From JAJDXO01 sp965221855 (GTDB lineage Bacteria; Pseudomonadota; Alphaproteobacteria; Rhodospirillales; UBA2165): a stretch of DNA of 64,000 bases. Position numbers and translations under genes: made by a program. Below the pieces are notes generated by a model, which saw only the letters and a program-made list of their open reading frames with translations, was not told the origin of the DNA and did not search any database. Numbering within the stretch: the first letter of the stretch is position 1; every line of letters begins with the position of its first letter. Positions 27,489 through 36,968 of the stretch are shown in pieces. The stretch spans positions 124,001-188,000 of the forward strand of contig CBDCSV010000007.1 of NCBI GenBank assembly GCA_965221855.1, given 5' to 3'.

Positions 27489-30400
27489 ATGGCGAAAAGC
27501 ACCCGACAGTATGTTTTTGACGGATTGGAGCTTCTGATTGAAGGGCTTGGCCCTTTCGTGGAGCAACGTTTAAATAACGCTTTTGGAAGCAGTTGGACGG
27601 TCGAGATATTCGAGCGGTTCCCGGATTGGCGCCCGAACAAGAGAGGCAGTCTAGATTGGGATAACTACCGTCTCCTTCGCGTTGTTGAACGGTGTTGGCG
27701 CGAAGCATTCGGTGATGTGTTGGGCAGGTCTGAACGGTCCATCGTCAATGAACTAGTCGACGTCCGCAATCGCCACGCCCATGATGAAAAATTCACCTAC
27801 GACGATGCGGAACGGGCGCTAGACAGTATGCGGCGGTTGCTGGATGCCATCAGCGCCGGAGAAACTGCTGACAAGGTCGGCAAGATGCGGGAGACGATCC
27901 TTCGCACGAAGTTCGAGGAACTGAGGCGCAACGAGGAACGCCGGCGGACAGCGGCCGCCGAAATTTCCGTCGAGACCGTGGCGGGCCTCCTCCCATGGCG
28001 GGAGGTTGTCGAACCTCACGAAGATGTGGCGACGGGCGAGTTCCAACAGGCGGAATTCGCGGCGGATCTCGCAAAGGTCTGCAATGGTAGTGCGCCGTCC
28101 GAGTACTCCGACCCCAGAGAGTTCTTCTCCCGTACATACCTGACCGACGGATTAAGCACGTTGCTTGTCGGCGCTGCCAAACGCCTGAGCGAGAACGGCG
28201 GCGACCCCATCGTCGAGTTGCAGACGAACTTTGGCGGCGGCAAGACCCACTCCATGCTCGCGCTCTACCACATGGTCGGTAAGGCCGATGCAAAAGACCT
28301 TCCCGGCCTCGATCAGTTGCTTGAGGAAAACGGATTGACCGTTCCGGATACGATCAATCGCGCCGTTCTCGTCGGAACATCCCGTGGGCCTCAAGACGTG
28401 CTGACCGTCAAAGGCGGCACTAAGGTCCGCACGACGTGGGGTGATATGGCGTGGCAATTGGGCGGGAAGGAAGCTCATGCGCTCGTCGCCGAGAACGACA
28501 AAAAGGGTATTGCGCCGGGCTCTGAAATTCTCGAACAGCTCTTCAAATCCTGTGCCCCGTGCCTGATCCTCATCGACGAATGGGTAGCCTATCTTCGTCA
28601 GATTTACAAAACGGAAGGGCTACCGTCCGGAACGTTCGACGCGAACCTGACCTTCGTCCAATCTCTGACCGAGGCCGTAAAGGCGAGCCCCGGCACGTTG
28701 TTGGTTGCCTCGCTTCCTGCCTCCCAGATCGAAGTAGGCGGTGAGGGTGGACAAGAAGCCTTGATGCGCCTCAAGCAGACGTTCAGCAGAGTCGAAAATC
28801 CATGGCGGCCAGCCAGCCAGGAAGAAAGCTACGAGATCGTACGGAGGCGGCTCTTTAAGGCCATTCCCGGTGACCGGTTCCACCACAGGGACAATACGTT
28901 GAAACAGTATGCCAAGCTCTACCGGGACAACCAGAGCGACTTTCCCCAGGGCTGCTCGGACGAGGACTACCGCCGGAAGCTTGAAAAGGCATATCCAATC
29001 CATCCCGAACTGTTCGACCGGTTGTATGTGGACTGGGGTTCCATCGAGAAGTTCCAGCGCACCCGAGGCGTCTTGCGGCTGATGGCGCAGGTCATTCACG
29101 AGCTTTGGATGGCGAACGACCCGAGCGTGATGATCATGCCGGGGAGCGTGGCTGTCAGTTCGCAACGTATTGAGCCCGAACTGATGCACTACCTCCATAC
29201 AAACTGGCAATCGATTATTGCCGGTGATGTCGATGGTGCAAGTTCCACGCCGTACAAGATCGATCAGAGTGCTCCAAACCTTAACAAGTTCTCTGCGACC
29301 CGCCGGGTAGCCCGCGCCGTCTTCATGGGATCGGCGCCGACTCACCAGGAGCAGAACAAAGGCCTTGACGACAAGCATATAAACCTTGGCGTCGTGCAGC
29401 CGGGGGAACGGCCCGCAACTTTCGGCGATGCCCTCCGCCGGCTGTCCAACCAGGCAAAATTCCTGCACAGCGATCTGGGGCGTTACTGGTATTCGACGGC
29501 TGCCAGCCTGAACCGGCTTGCATCGGATAGGGCCGGTCAATTCGACGATGAATTGATACTGACCACAATCGACAAGCACTTAGCCGCTTACATCAATAGC
29601 CTGGCAGACCGCGGCCATTTCGACGCAGTGCAAGCAACCCCGCAGTCATCAGCGGATGTACCGGATGAGGCGGGCGGGGTTCGCGCGGTCGTTCTCGGTA
29701 TCAAGCATCCGCATACAACCGGAAAAGACGCGTCGGACGCATTGGCAGAGGCAAAGGATATCCTGCTTCAGCGAGGATCAACGCCGCGCGTTTACCGGAA
29801 CATGATGGTCTTTCTCGCTGCTGATGCCCGGAATTTGGATAACCTGAAATCCGCAGTGCGGCTTTATCTGGCCTGGGATGAAATTGTGAATGATACGGAG
29901 CGCCTGGACCTCACCCAAAGCGATGCAGCTATGGCAAAGGCGAAGTTCGACGAGGCGAAAGAAACTCTCGCTACGCGCCTCAGGGAAGCATGGTGCTGGC
30001 TAATCTATCCGAGCCAGGAAAACGCCCAGGAAGAAATGGAGTTGAACGCCGGAAAGGTATCGGCACAGGACAACGTACTTTCCCGGGCGAGCAAAAAACT
30101 GATCGGCGAAGAAGGACTGCTGGCGGAACTTGGGCCGGCACGACTGGATCGAGATCTCCAAAAATATATCTGGAACGACAAGCCCCACCTTTCCTTGAAG
30201 GAACTGTGGGAGTACTTGAACCGCTACACATATCTCCCGCGCCTGAAGGATCAGGCGGTTTTGATCCGGACCATTCAGACAGCGGTCTCGGGTACCGTCC
30301 CTGGTCCTTTCGCCTACGCCGAGCGCTGGGATGAGGTCGGCGGCACCTACCTGGGACTGGTGATCGAGGCTACGCCCAATGCGCAAGTGGTGGTCGATGA

Positions 30401-30776
30401 CGATAGCGTCATCATCAGACCGGAGATTGCGGAACCCCACCGGCCCAAGCCGGCAGAGCCCGGACAACCGGAGCCTGCCGGAGGTGAAGACAATGTGCCT
30501 GATCAGCCGGCAGGAGATGACCCGGCGCCTGCTCCTGACCCGGCCCTGCCAACGCGGTTCATCGGTACCGTCATGATCTCTCCTGAACGGCCTGCGCGCG
30601 ACATGCACCAGATCGTCGAAGGAGTGATCGAGCAACTGACAACCATCTCCGGGGCCGAGGTGTCCCTGAAGCTGGAAATTGATGCGGAGGTCCCGGACGG
30701 GCTGGACCGGGGAAAGGTGCGAACAGTCCTGGAAAATGCCAACACTCTCGGCTTTATCGACAAGGAGTTCAAATGA
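27489..30776 (+). CDS. DUF499 AAA-type ATPase with Swt1-like HEPN N-terminus
   Basis: A 1095-aa protein. The first 120 residues form a Swt1-type HEPN domain with R-x4-H as RNRHAH (93-98). The DUF499 ATPase follows: Walker A FGGGKTHSML (248-257) and Walker B ILIDEWVAYLRQ (about 360). Later parts are helical, with a Pro/Glu-rich linker (near 980-1020: EPHRPKPAEPGQPEPAGGED) and a small C-terminal domain. DUF499 and DUF1156 proteins are repeatedly found together in antiphage clusters; this one is probably the motor of the system. It is the last gene of the run. Confidence 0.87.
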   Translation: MAKSTRQYVFDGLELLIEGLGPFVEQRLNNAFGSSWTVEIFERFPDWRPNKRGSLDWDNYRLLRVVERCWREAFGDVLGRSERSIVNELVDVRNRHAHDEKFTYDDAERALDSMRRLLDAISAGETADKVGKMRETILRTKFEELRRNEERRRTAAAEISVETVAGLLPWREVVEPHEDVATGEFQQAEFAADLAKVCNGSAPSEYSDPREFFSRTYLTDGLSTLLVGAAKRLSENGGDPIVELQTNFGGGKTHSMLALYHMVGKADAKDLPGLDQLLEENGLTVPDTINRAVLVGTSRGPQDVLTVKGGTKVRTTWGDMAWQLGGKEAHALVAENDKKGIAPGSEILEQLFKSCAPCLILIDEWVAYLRQIYKTEGLPSGTFDANLTFVQSLTEAVKASPGTLLVASLPASQIEVGGEGGQEALMRLKQTFSRVENPWRPASQEESYEIVRRRLFKAIPGDRFHHRDNTLKQYAKLYRDNQSDFPQGCSDEDYRRKLEKAYPIHPELFDRLYVDWGSIEKFQRTRGVLRLMAQVIHELWMANDPSVMIMPGSVAVSSQRIEPELMHYLHTNWQSIIAGDVDGASSTPYKIDQSAPNLNKFSATRRVARAVFMGSAPTHQEQNKGLDDKHINLGVVQPGERPATFGDALRRLSNQAKFLHSDLGRYWYSTAASLNRLASDRAGQFDDELILTTIDKHLAAYINSLADRGHFDAVQATPQSSADVPDEAGGVRAVVLGIKHPHTTGKDASDALAEAKDILLQRGSTPRVYRNMMVFLAADARNLDNLKSAVRLYLAWDEIVNDTERLDLTQSDAAMAKAKFDEAKETLATRLREAWCWLIYPSQENAQEEMELNAGKVSAQDNVLSRASKKLIGEEGLLAELGPARLDRDLQKYIWNDKPHLSLKELWEYLNRYTYLPRLKDQAVLIRTIQTAVSGTVPGPFAYAERWDEVGGTYLGLVIEATPNAQVVVDDDSVIIRPEIAEPHRPKPAEPGQPEPAGGEDNVPDQPAGDDPAPAPDPALPTRFIGTVMISPERPARDMHQIVEGVIEQLTTISGAEVSLKLEIDAEVPDGLDRGKVRTVLENANTLGFIDKEFK

Positions 30777-30782
30777 GCCCAG

Positions 30783-30995
30783 ATGGCAGAGCTGTTCGCT
30801 CCAAGCCAGGTTAAACGATACGCCGTTCTCGTCGCTATCGCACGCCACGTCAGCGACCTGACCGTTACGCAGAACGGAAGCAATACCGTGATTACGGTCC
30901 CCGGCGGCGGCACCATCACGCTGCAGGGCTTCACGTCGACCGACCTTGACGCGAACGACTTCGTGTTCCACGAGGAGCAACAGGACGGCATTTAG
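30783..30995 (+). pseudogene. RTX/type I secretion protein C-terminal remnant
   Basis: The frame reads QNGSNTVITVPGGGTITLQG and FTSTDLDANDFVF before the stop. This resembles the C-terminal end of RTX-type repeat adhesins or hemolysin-like proteins, where each unit ends in L..DF.F. Only the last 50 residues remain. It starts six bases after the DUF499 stop and meets another gene tail on the opposite strand. Confidence 0.6.
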
Positions 30996-31235
30996 GTGAA
31001 CAGGGCACGGTCGCGAGGCGTTCGCCCATCGAGCCGGAGAATGTACCCGCATAGAGGACGATACCGAAAAACGGCCTGTCTCCGGCGATATTGCCGCGAA
31101 ACCACTTCAGGTGTTTGAAATCGCCGCGCTCTGCGGTCGCGGATGCTTTGACCTCTACACCGGGCAGGGCCCTATCCTCACGCTCGATCAGGAAATCGAT
31201 TTCCCGTCCATCAGATCCCGATCCGTTGCCGAACA
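30996..31235 (-). pseudogene. DUF4143 ATPase C-terminal remnant
   Basis: The minus-strand frame reads GREIDFLIEREDRALPGVEV, KASATAERGDFKHLKWFRGN and FFGIVLYAGT, ending in LATVP. This is the DUF4143 domain found at the C-terminus of AAA ATPases (EVDF..., EVK-S...DF..L). The ATPase domain is missing. Its upstream end merges with the last codons of the 1363-aa gene in another frame, marking a recombination join. Confidence 0.75.
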
Positions 31236-34200
31236 CTATCCTGATTGTCCCACCACTTCGCATCGTGATCGTAGTCGGCTGCAATTTGCTCGAGCATGCT
31301 TGCCGTGAAGGGGTGCTCGAAGGCCACCTCACGCGACCAACTTCGATATTGTTCTGCCAGCTCACGTTCCTGTGCTCCACCCTCGCCTCGCAAAATTGCC
31401 CCGCGAGCGTTCTGGATACCTACGAGCATGCCGGTCGCAATTTCCTGCGATCCGAGATCGTCAATGGCCTCACGCACGGGCTCGCAAGGCCAAATGCCAT
31501 CATCGCCTGGCGGGCAATGGGAAAGCAGTTGACCGATCATTTGATCACCAATTTCTGCGCGGCCACATTCGCGGGTAAGCGTGCGCACTTGCTCCAACCA
31601 GTCCTTTAGCTTCTTGAGATCAAACCTGCCATCGGGCTGGGTCCCGGGAATTCGGTTGGCACTGGTGAGAAGCACATAACAGGCATTTGCAGCTGCCTCT
31701 CGGTTGTCAAAATTCGGCGTCTGCCATTCCGCCGGGTCTTCTCGACCGTCGTTCCGCTTGAAGGCATATGCAAGTGCTTGCATGAACAGCGCGGGCGTCT
31801 CTGCGAGTTGTGCTTCCAGATTTCGAATCCCATGTTCAGAATGATCGAGCACATTGATGAACAGAAATTCGAGCCGGGCAAGATCGTCCCGTGAGGTATC
31901 GCCGCGTTGTTCAAGCGTCTTGAGTGCTTCCGAGACGCCATAGGTGTCAAGTCTGTACACGGCCGGTGGTTCCGCGCCATTGGTTGCAACCTCCGTCAAC
32001 AACCGTATCAATCGGGGAGAATCGAGCCGTTGCCAATCCATATGGGCGGCGTGAAACGCGGCGTGCGGCCGATCCACATTGAGCAGCTCGTCGACAAACG
32101 TCTCTATCGCGGACGCATCATGGCGGCCCCAGCGGGGATTCACTTCCTCCCAATATCGCCGTTTCAGGTCCTCGTGCAGTCGGTCGATGTGTTGCCAAGT
32201 GCCGTCGTCGAAAGGCGCACAGCACAGGAGGCGAATTCGCGCATCATCGTCGGAGCCAAGTCGCGCGAGCAACTCTTTGAGAGTGGCGTCGCGCTGTCGT
32301 AAGTCGAGTTTGGCCAGAAAACCGGCGATACACTGCTCGGATTTGTCCCGCATGTCGTCTGATTGCTCGGCCATAATGTTCTGGAGAAAATCTGCTGCCT
32401 GCTGAACTTCGGTGCAGACTTCGGCCATGTGCCACCCCACTTCGCTGGAGGCATCGCCGGATCGGCACAGCTCCTCGATTCCGCCCAGCCCTGATTCCGC
32501 CCATACCTCTTGCAAGGCGTCGCGTCGCTTGCGGGCAATGCGCTCCTCCCTTTTCTGGTAATCGAGCTCTGCGTCCTCGATTTCGTCGGCAGATTCATCC
32601 ACCCAATGTTTCAGGAATAACCATTGATGACGTACTACGGGATTTTGGGATTCGAGCTCTGCATAGACCTGTCGCGCCCTCTTTCTCTCGGCGTCGTTAA
32701 TACCGTGGCGGTGGCGGCGACTGCGCCGGGTCAGGGCGCAGCGCCGTATCTGCTCACGCAACACCGCCTTTTGGCTATCGGTGGGCCCGGTATCATTCCA
32801 GGCGGCAATAAGCTCCCACACCCGGTTGTGGTGGTCAGGACTTAGTGCCTTAAGGCGTCCCACCAGATCGCAGAGGGTGCGTTCGTCGTGCGCGGGCCAA
32901 TTTATTGCAAGCTCCACGGCCGTGCGTTGACCTTCTTGCGCTTCGTCAACCGTGGTGACTTCACCCGCATCATAAGCGTCGGTGCGCCAGCGCGGTTTAT
33001 TGCTGTAGTTCCCAAAGGTTGAACCCGGATCGAACTGATCGACACAAACCTGCCAGCCGACCTCAGGGAACTTCTTGGTAAGCCTGTCAAGCGCCCGGTT
33101 GCGCTGGTCCAGCGATGCGGACGTCTGAGGCATCCAGAACCGGAAGATCGAATTAAGCGAGGCCATGGGCTTATTCGCCCAATTGTCATCGATCTGCCAT
33201 GCACATAGTTTCGCGAGGATAGACGTCACCCGGACCAGCCGCTTTGGCTTCCAAGCCAGCGATTCGAGCGCCCACAGCATGCCTGAACGCGGGCAGTCGC
33301 CGAATATCCCGGTATCCGCAGGCGCGAACAGCGCAGCAATCTGCGGGTCTTCACTGTTGAGGTCTGTTTCGATGATGCTGAGAAACGCATCCGGCGCGGC
33401 CTCGGCATATTGCGGCAGGTCGTTCTTCTGAGAATGCCAGGTCGACGCGGCAGAGGGGGTCAGCAGGCGTCGGACAACGCCACTAATGCGGGCCTCAAGG
33501 TCGATCCCAAGGCGCTCACCGATAAGGGCATTGCCGTGCACGGCCAGAAGCACCAGCGTATCGCAGAGGCCCTGACGCAATGCCGACGAATGATCCCGAC
33601 TTTTTCCATGAAGGTTGGCTGCCCACCGCTGGTCCTCGGGGAGTTCCAACGCCGGGTCTTGTTCTGACAGGACGAATTCAGCGGCGATCAAGAAGTTCTC
33701 CAAGTCCTCCTTCGTGAGAGCCCGGTGCGCGGCATAGAGCGCGTCAACCTTGGAGACGACCCCGCGAAGATGACCAATCGACCAAATCGGGGGCTCGTCT
33801 ATCGTTTGGAGTTCCGCGATCTTTCGCTCGGTCTCTTCATATGGGCCGTTGGTCAGGCGGCCCAATATCTCTTTGTCCGCCTCGGCACTGGAATCCCATG
33901 CGCCAACGAATATGAGCGGGATCAGCGCCCGTGCGACAGCATTGTCGTTGGCCCAAGGCGGGAACTTCACGGCTTCAGCCTGCGCGAGGCGACGCCGGAG
34001 GATGGTTGGCGAGCGTGCGGATTCCCGTGAGAGCCGCTCTATCCAGGCGTCATCAAGCCCCATGCCGTGTAGGGCCTCGCGGAACGGCTCATGACCCAAC
34101 AGGTCGAGCGCAATGTTCGCGTCGTCGGTCACCGTATTGCGTCCGCGCACGATGATGGTGTGAGTTTTCTTCTGGAGGCCGGCGAGGGCCTGCTCGACCT

Positions 34201-35302
34201 CAGACGAGGCAACAATCGCAATGAAGTTCGATGATACCCTGGTGATGGTTCTGAAAGCCTCAAGCGAACGAATAGTGACGGCCCGCTCGTAGGCACCGGC
34301 GCATTTCTCTTCCAAACGTTCCAGTGCGCAGCTCAGGAAGGCCAGAGCCTCCAAGGTCGAGTCGGCGGTGACGACGAAGGGGCTGGTTGGGGGTGCCTTC
34401 AGCCATGTTTCGAGCTGTTTTTGATGTCGTTCGGCGGCGGGAGCGAACAGCTCTTTCGACAGCTCGGGCTCCGTGGCGCGGGCCCATTCATCCCAGATCT
34501 CGCTGAATGTCGTGATCTCCTGACCTGGCCCAACTAGGAACTCACGCATTCGTGTCTGTGCCGGAACCGATTGTTCCAGCCATTGTTCCAGGTCGCTGGC
34601 GTCGATGGCGCGCACATCCTTCCATTCGTCCCGCGTTCTTTTGTCCTTGGACCAATTGTCTTTACCAGCCCAGTTGCGGGGCGTCACAAATACGAACGTC
34701 GTGGATTTTCGTTCCTTGGCGGAAATGCCGGCGGTACGGATCTGGTAGTCAGATTCCGCCTTGGCCTGGGGGTTCTTGTTACACCCGAACTCCCAACCGG
34801 ATCGGCCGCGGGGTATCCAGGGTGTAGCAGATCCAGAAGTTACCTTGCCGTCCCAGCCCTTCCGCTGGGAATTGTCGAACGCTGGAAAGTCCACCGCAGT
34901 CAGATTCGTGCCCGTCGAATGCACAAGCGTGCGCAGCAGCGCCGGGAGCTGTGCACGGGCATCAAGGGTATCTGCCCACGCCGCAATCTGAAGGGCAGTA
35001 ATCTGGAGATAAGCAGGCGCGTAGGCGCGGACCGCGATATCGTCCTCGCCGGCGCGCACCAGGAATTCATCGTATCGCGCCTGCATTTCAAGAAGGAAAG
35101 AGGCGTCGACCTGGAATGCCTTTTCAACCCGCATGGCCATCTCGGGCGAGAGCGCGGCTTTGCCGTTCAAAAGATTGGATAGGGCCGGTCGCCCAACATC
35201 GAGCATTTCTGCGGCGCTCTTCACGGAGAGATTCTTCGGGAGGACCGATTGCTTGATGTACGATCCTGGATGGCTGGGGGGATCTTTACGTTGCGATTCC
35301 AT
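31211..35302 (-). CDS. Giant HTH (HigA-like) protein with PDExK-like domain
   Basis: A 1363-aa protein. Residues 12-75 are a HigA-type XRE helix-turn-helix (SVKSAAEMLDVGRPALSNLL, PEMAMRVEKAF). Residues about 148-230 resemble a PDExK-type nuclease core: WDGKV (D151), WEFGCNKN (E171), K181 and later TTFVFVTPRNW. The remaining 1100 residues are helical, with a stretch FVVTADSTLEALAFLSCALE where STAND proteins carry a P-loop but no GxxxxGK(S/T). It could be an autoregulated sensor-nuclease defence protein. It faces the DUF499 operon tail to tail, across two relics. No HigB-like toxin lies beside it. Function is inferred. Confidence 0.65.
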   Translation of the reverse strand: MESQRKDPPSHPGSYIKQSVLPKNLSVKSAAEMLDVGRPALSNLLNGKAALSPEMAMRVEKAFQVDASFLLEMQARYDEFLVRAGEDDIAVRAYAPAYLQITALQIAAWADTLDARAQLPALLRTLVHSTGTNLTAVDFPAFDNSQRKGWDGKVTSGSATPWIPRGRSGWEFGCNKNPQAKAESDYQIRTAGISAKERKSTTFVFVTPRNWAGKDNWSKDKRTRDEWKDVRAIDASDLEQWLEQSVPAQTRMREFLVGPGQEITTFSEIWDEWARATEPELSKELFAPAAERHQKQLETWLKAPPTSPFVVTADSTLEALAFLSCALERLEEKCAGAYERAVTIRSLEAFRTITRVSSNFIAIVASSEVEQALAGLQKKTHTIIVRGRNTVTDDANIALDLLGHEPFREALHGMGLDDAWIERLSRESARSPTILRRRLAQAEAVKFPPWANDNAVARALIPLIFVGAWDSSAEADKEILGRLTNGPYEETERKIAELQTIDEPPIWSIGHLRGVVSKVDALYAAHRALTKEDLENFLIAAEFVLSEQDPALELPEDQRWAANLHGKSRDHSSALRQGLCDTLVLLAVHGNALIGERLGIDLEARISGVVRRLLTPSAASTWHSQKNDLPQYAEAAPDAFLSIIETDLNSEDPQIAALFAPADTGIFGDCPRSGMLWALESLAWKPKRLVRVTSILAKLCAWQIDDNWANKPMASLNSIFRFWMPQTSASLDQRNRALDRLTKKFPEVGWQVCVDQFDPGSTFGNYSNKPRWRTDAYDAGEVTTVDEAQEGQRTAVELAINWPAHDERTLCDLVGRLKALSPDHHNRVWELIAAWNDTGPTDSQKAVLREQIRRCALTRRSRRHRHGINDAERKRARQVYAELESQNPVVRHQWLFLKHWVDESADEIEDAELDYQKREERIARKRRDALQEVWAESGLGGIEELCRSGDASSEVGWHMAEVCTEVQQAADFLQNIMAEQSDDMRDKSEQCIAGFLAKLDLRQRDATLKELLARLGSDDDARIRLLCCAPFDDGTWQHIDRLHEDLKRRYWEEVNPRWGRHDASAIETFVDELLNVDRPHAAFHAAHMDWQRLDSPRLIRLLTEVATNGAEPPAVYRLDTYGVSEALKTLEQRGDTSRDDLARLEFLFINVLDHSEHGIRNLEAQLAETPALFMQALAYAFKRNDGREDPAEWQTPNFDNREAAANACYVLLTSANRIPGTQPDGRFDLKKLKDWLEQVRTLTRECGRAEIGDQMIGQLLSHCPPGDDGIWPCEPVREAIDDLGSQEIATGMLVGIQNARGAILRGEGGAQERELAEQYRSWSREVAFEHPFTASMLEQIAADYDHDAKWWDNQDSVRQRIGI

Positions 35303-35396
35303 TGTGTCGACTGCTGCTCCTCGAAACTCATCCTGCGCTCAGAGTACGAAACAGCGAGACAACCGCCGTTCGCCCGAGCTTGACAGCAATTTATGT

Positions 35397-35420
35397 GTAT
35401 TGTGTAACGCAACACAATAC
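35397..35420 (-). promoter_or_regulatory. Inverted-repeat operator upstream of HTH gene
   Basis: GTATTGTGT (35397-35405) and ACACAATAC (35412-35420) form a perfect 9-bp inverted repeat with a six-base spacer, 95 bases upstream of the 1363-aa gene. On the minus strand it overlaps a TTGTGT/TAAATT promoter-like pair. The N-terminal HTH of that protein is the obvious candidate ligand. Confidence 0.6.
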
Positions 35421-35504
35421 CAAATTGTTGTAACGGCCGTGTCCATAGCCGGCGCACCGCGTAGTCAACGAGCTCCGCCCAGTGCACCGAACTGAACGTG
35501 CTGG

Positions 35505-36968
35505 TCACCCCTCAGGTGCCCGGGGTCCCGCCGGCCTCTCCTGGATTGGCCGCTTCGTAACGGTCCTCTGGCCCCCGTTGCCCTCTGCCGCATCCCAGTT
35601 CTGTGGCGATCCCTCCCGCAGCAGCTTGAACAGGGACCGCCGCGCGAGATCAAAACCCTCGACGAAGGCCGAGTGCACCCTGTCAGGCGTCAACCTGTGC
35701 AACCGGTTGTGAACGATGTCCGACCGTACGTCGTAGAGTTCCTTCACGTCATTCTTGATTCTCTGCTCGCTCGCCGCATCTGTTCCCAGAAGCCATGCCG
35801 TGCGATTGCGCAATTTGCGACCGATCTTGTTCTCGTCCAGCACATACATCCGCTCGAGCGCCATCGCGATATCCAGAATTCTATCAGCGACCGCGAACCG
35901 CCCGTCCCTGGCAAGCGCCTCCGACAGCCGCGTGACGATCGGCGCCATTCTCTCGTAGCGCGCGCTCTTGCGGTTGCGAAACGCCTCCTGCGCTTCCGCC
36001 AGCGCGTCCGGGCTAATCTCCGGACACTCGTCGAAGCCTTCGACGCCCTGAGCCGACCAGCTCTGATAGAACCCTGGACTTTGCTCCTCCCAGCCCAGCA
36101 GCCGTCCCGCTGAACCGTCGATGCGGTTCGACAATCTTACCAGCGGTGCGACACGCATGGCATGACTCACCGCCAACAAGTCCAAGAATACCGCCGCCTC
36201 CTGGAAAAACGGCGGTGGCGGCCTCATCGGCTTGTTCAGGTTGGTCTTTCGGCAAAATTCGGGTCGCCAGCGGAACGGTCTGGCGACTGCCCCCACCGAC
36301 CGCCAGCCATGGAACCCCGCGCCTGACGGTGCGAAGTCCCAGACCGTCTCCTCGTCCACGAACCGCAGCACCTCCTCGTACGGAAGGAGCACCATGCCGT
36401 CCGCAACCTCGATCCTCTCCGACAGGGCGAGGCCATGGAACAATAATACGTCGCAGGCCTCGTCGAGATTGCCAAGCGCATCCGCTCCCGTCCCGTCTCC
36501 GATCGGCGACAGAAATGCGTTCAGTTCGCGAAGAGCTGTCCGGAACCCGTCTTCGGGCAATTCCGCGGCTCGCGCCATCAGCCCGGCAATCAGGGTCCCC
36601 ATGTAGATATCCCCGCCGGAACCGAGGATCTCCATCGAGAAACGGTTGTCGCCGATCAAGCGGCCGGTCACCGCGACCTTCTCGAGCGTCGGATGGCCCA
36701 GCAGCGCGTGGCGCACGGGATTCAGCACCGCGCGCAAAGGCGCGTAGTGCGCTTCCAAGTGCCATGGCCTGCTGTCACGAACCTCATCGTAGAGCAGGCG
36801 CAGATCATCCAGCGGGAAGGGCGGCGGCCTGTCGTCCCTCAGTTTGATCACACGCCCATACCGTTCCTGGTATTGGCGAAGAAAGGGCTCCTGCGCCTGC
36901 GCGAGCGGGAAAAGCAACTGCGCTAGGCGCTCGATCCAAGCCTCTGAGTCGAATTGTGCCGAGGTCAC
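35505..36968 (-). CDS. ApeA-like HEPN protein
   Basis: A 487-aa protein. The C-terminal domain has ILDIAMALERMYVLDENKIG, then KLRNRTAWLLGTD and LYDVRSDIVHN, the ApeA-type HEPN motif R-x4-H (R415-H420). The N-terminal 300 residues are unassigned. The tail is Pro/Arg-rich. It overlaps the upstream NYN-LOTUS gene by four bases (ATGA), so the two are co-translated. HEPN proteins of this type are linked to abortive infection through RNA cleavage. Confidence 0.75.
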   Translation of the reverse strand: MTSAQFDSEAWIERLAQLLFPLAQAQEPFLRQYQERYGRVIKLRDDRPPPFPLDDLRLLYDEVRDSRPWHLEAHYAPLRAVLNPVRHALLGHPTLEKVAVTGRLIGDNRFSMEILGSGGDIYMGTLIAGLMARAAELPEDGFRTALRELNAFLSPIGDGTGADALGNLDEACDVLLFHGLALSERIEVADGMVLLPYEEVLRFVDEETVWDFAPSGAGFHGWRSVGAVARPFRWRPEFCRKTNLNKPMRPPPPFFQEAAVFLDLLAVSHAMRVAPLVRLSNRIDGSAGRLLGWEEQSPGFYQSWSAQGVEGFDECPEISPDALAEAQEAFRNRKSARYERMAPIVTRLSEALARDGRFAVADRILDIAMALERMYVLDENKIGRKLRNRTAWLLGTDAASEQRIKNDVKELYDVRSDIVHNRLHRLTPDRVHSAFVEGFDLARRSLFKLLREGSPQNWDAAEGNGGQRTVTKRPIQERPAGPRAPEG

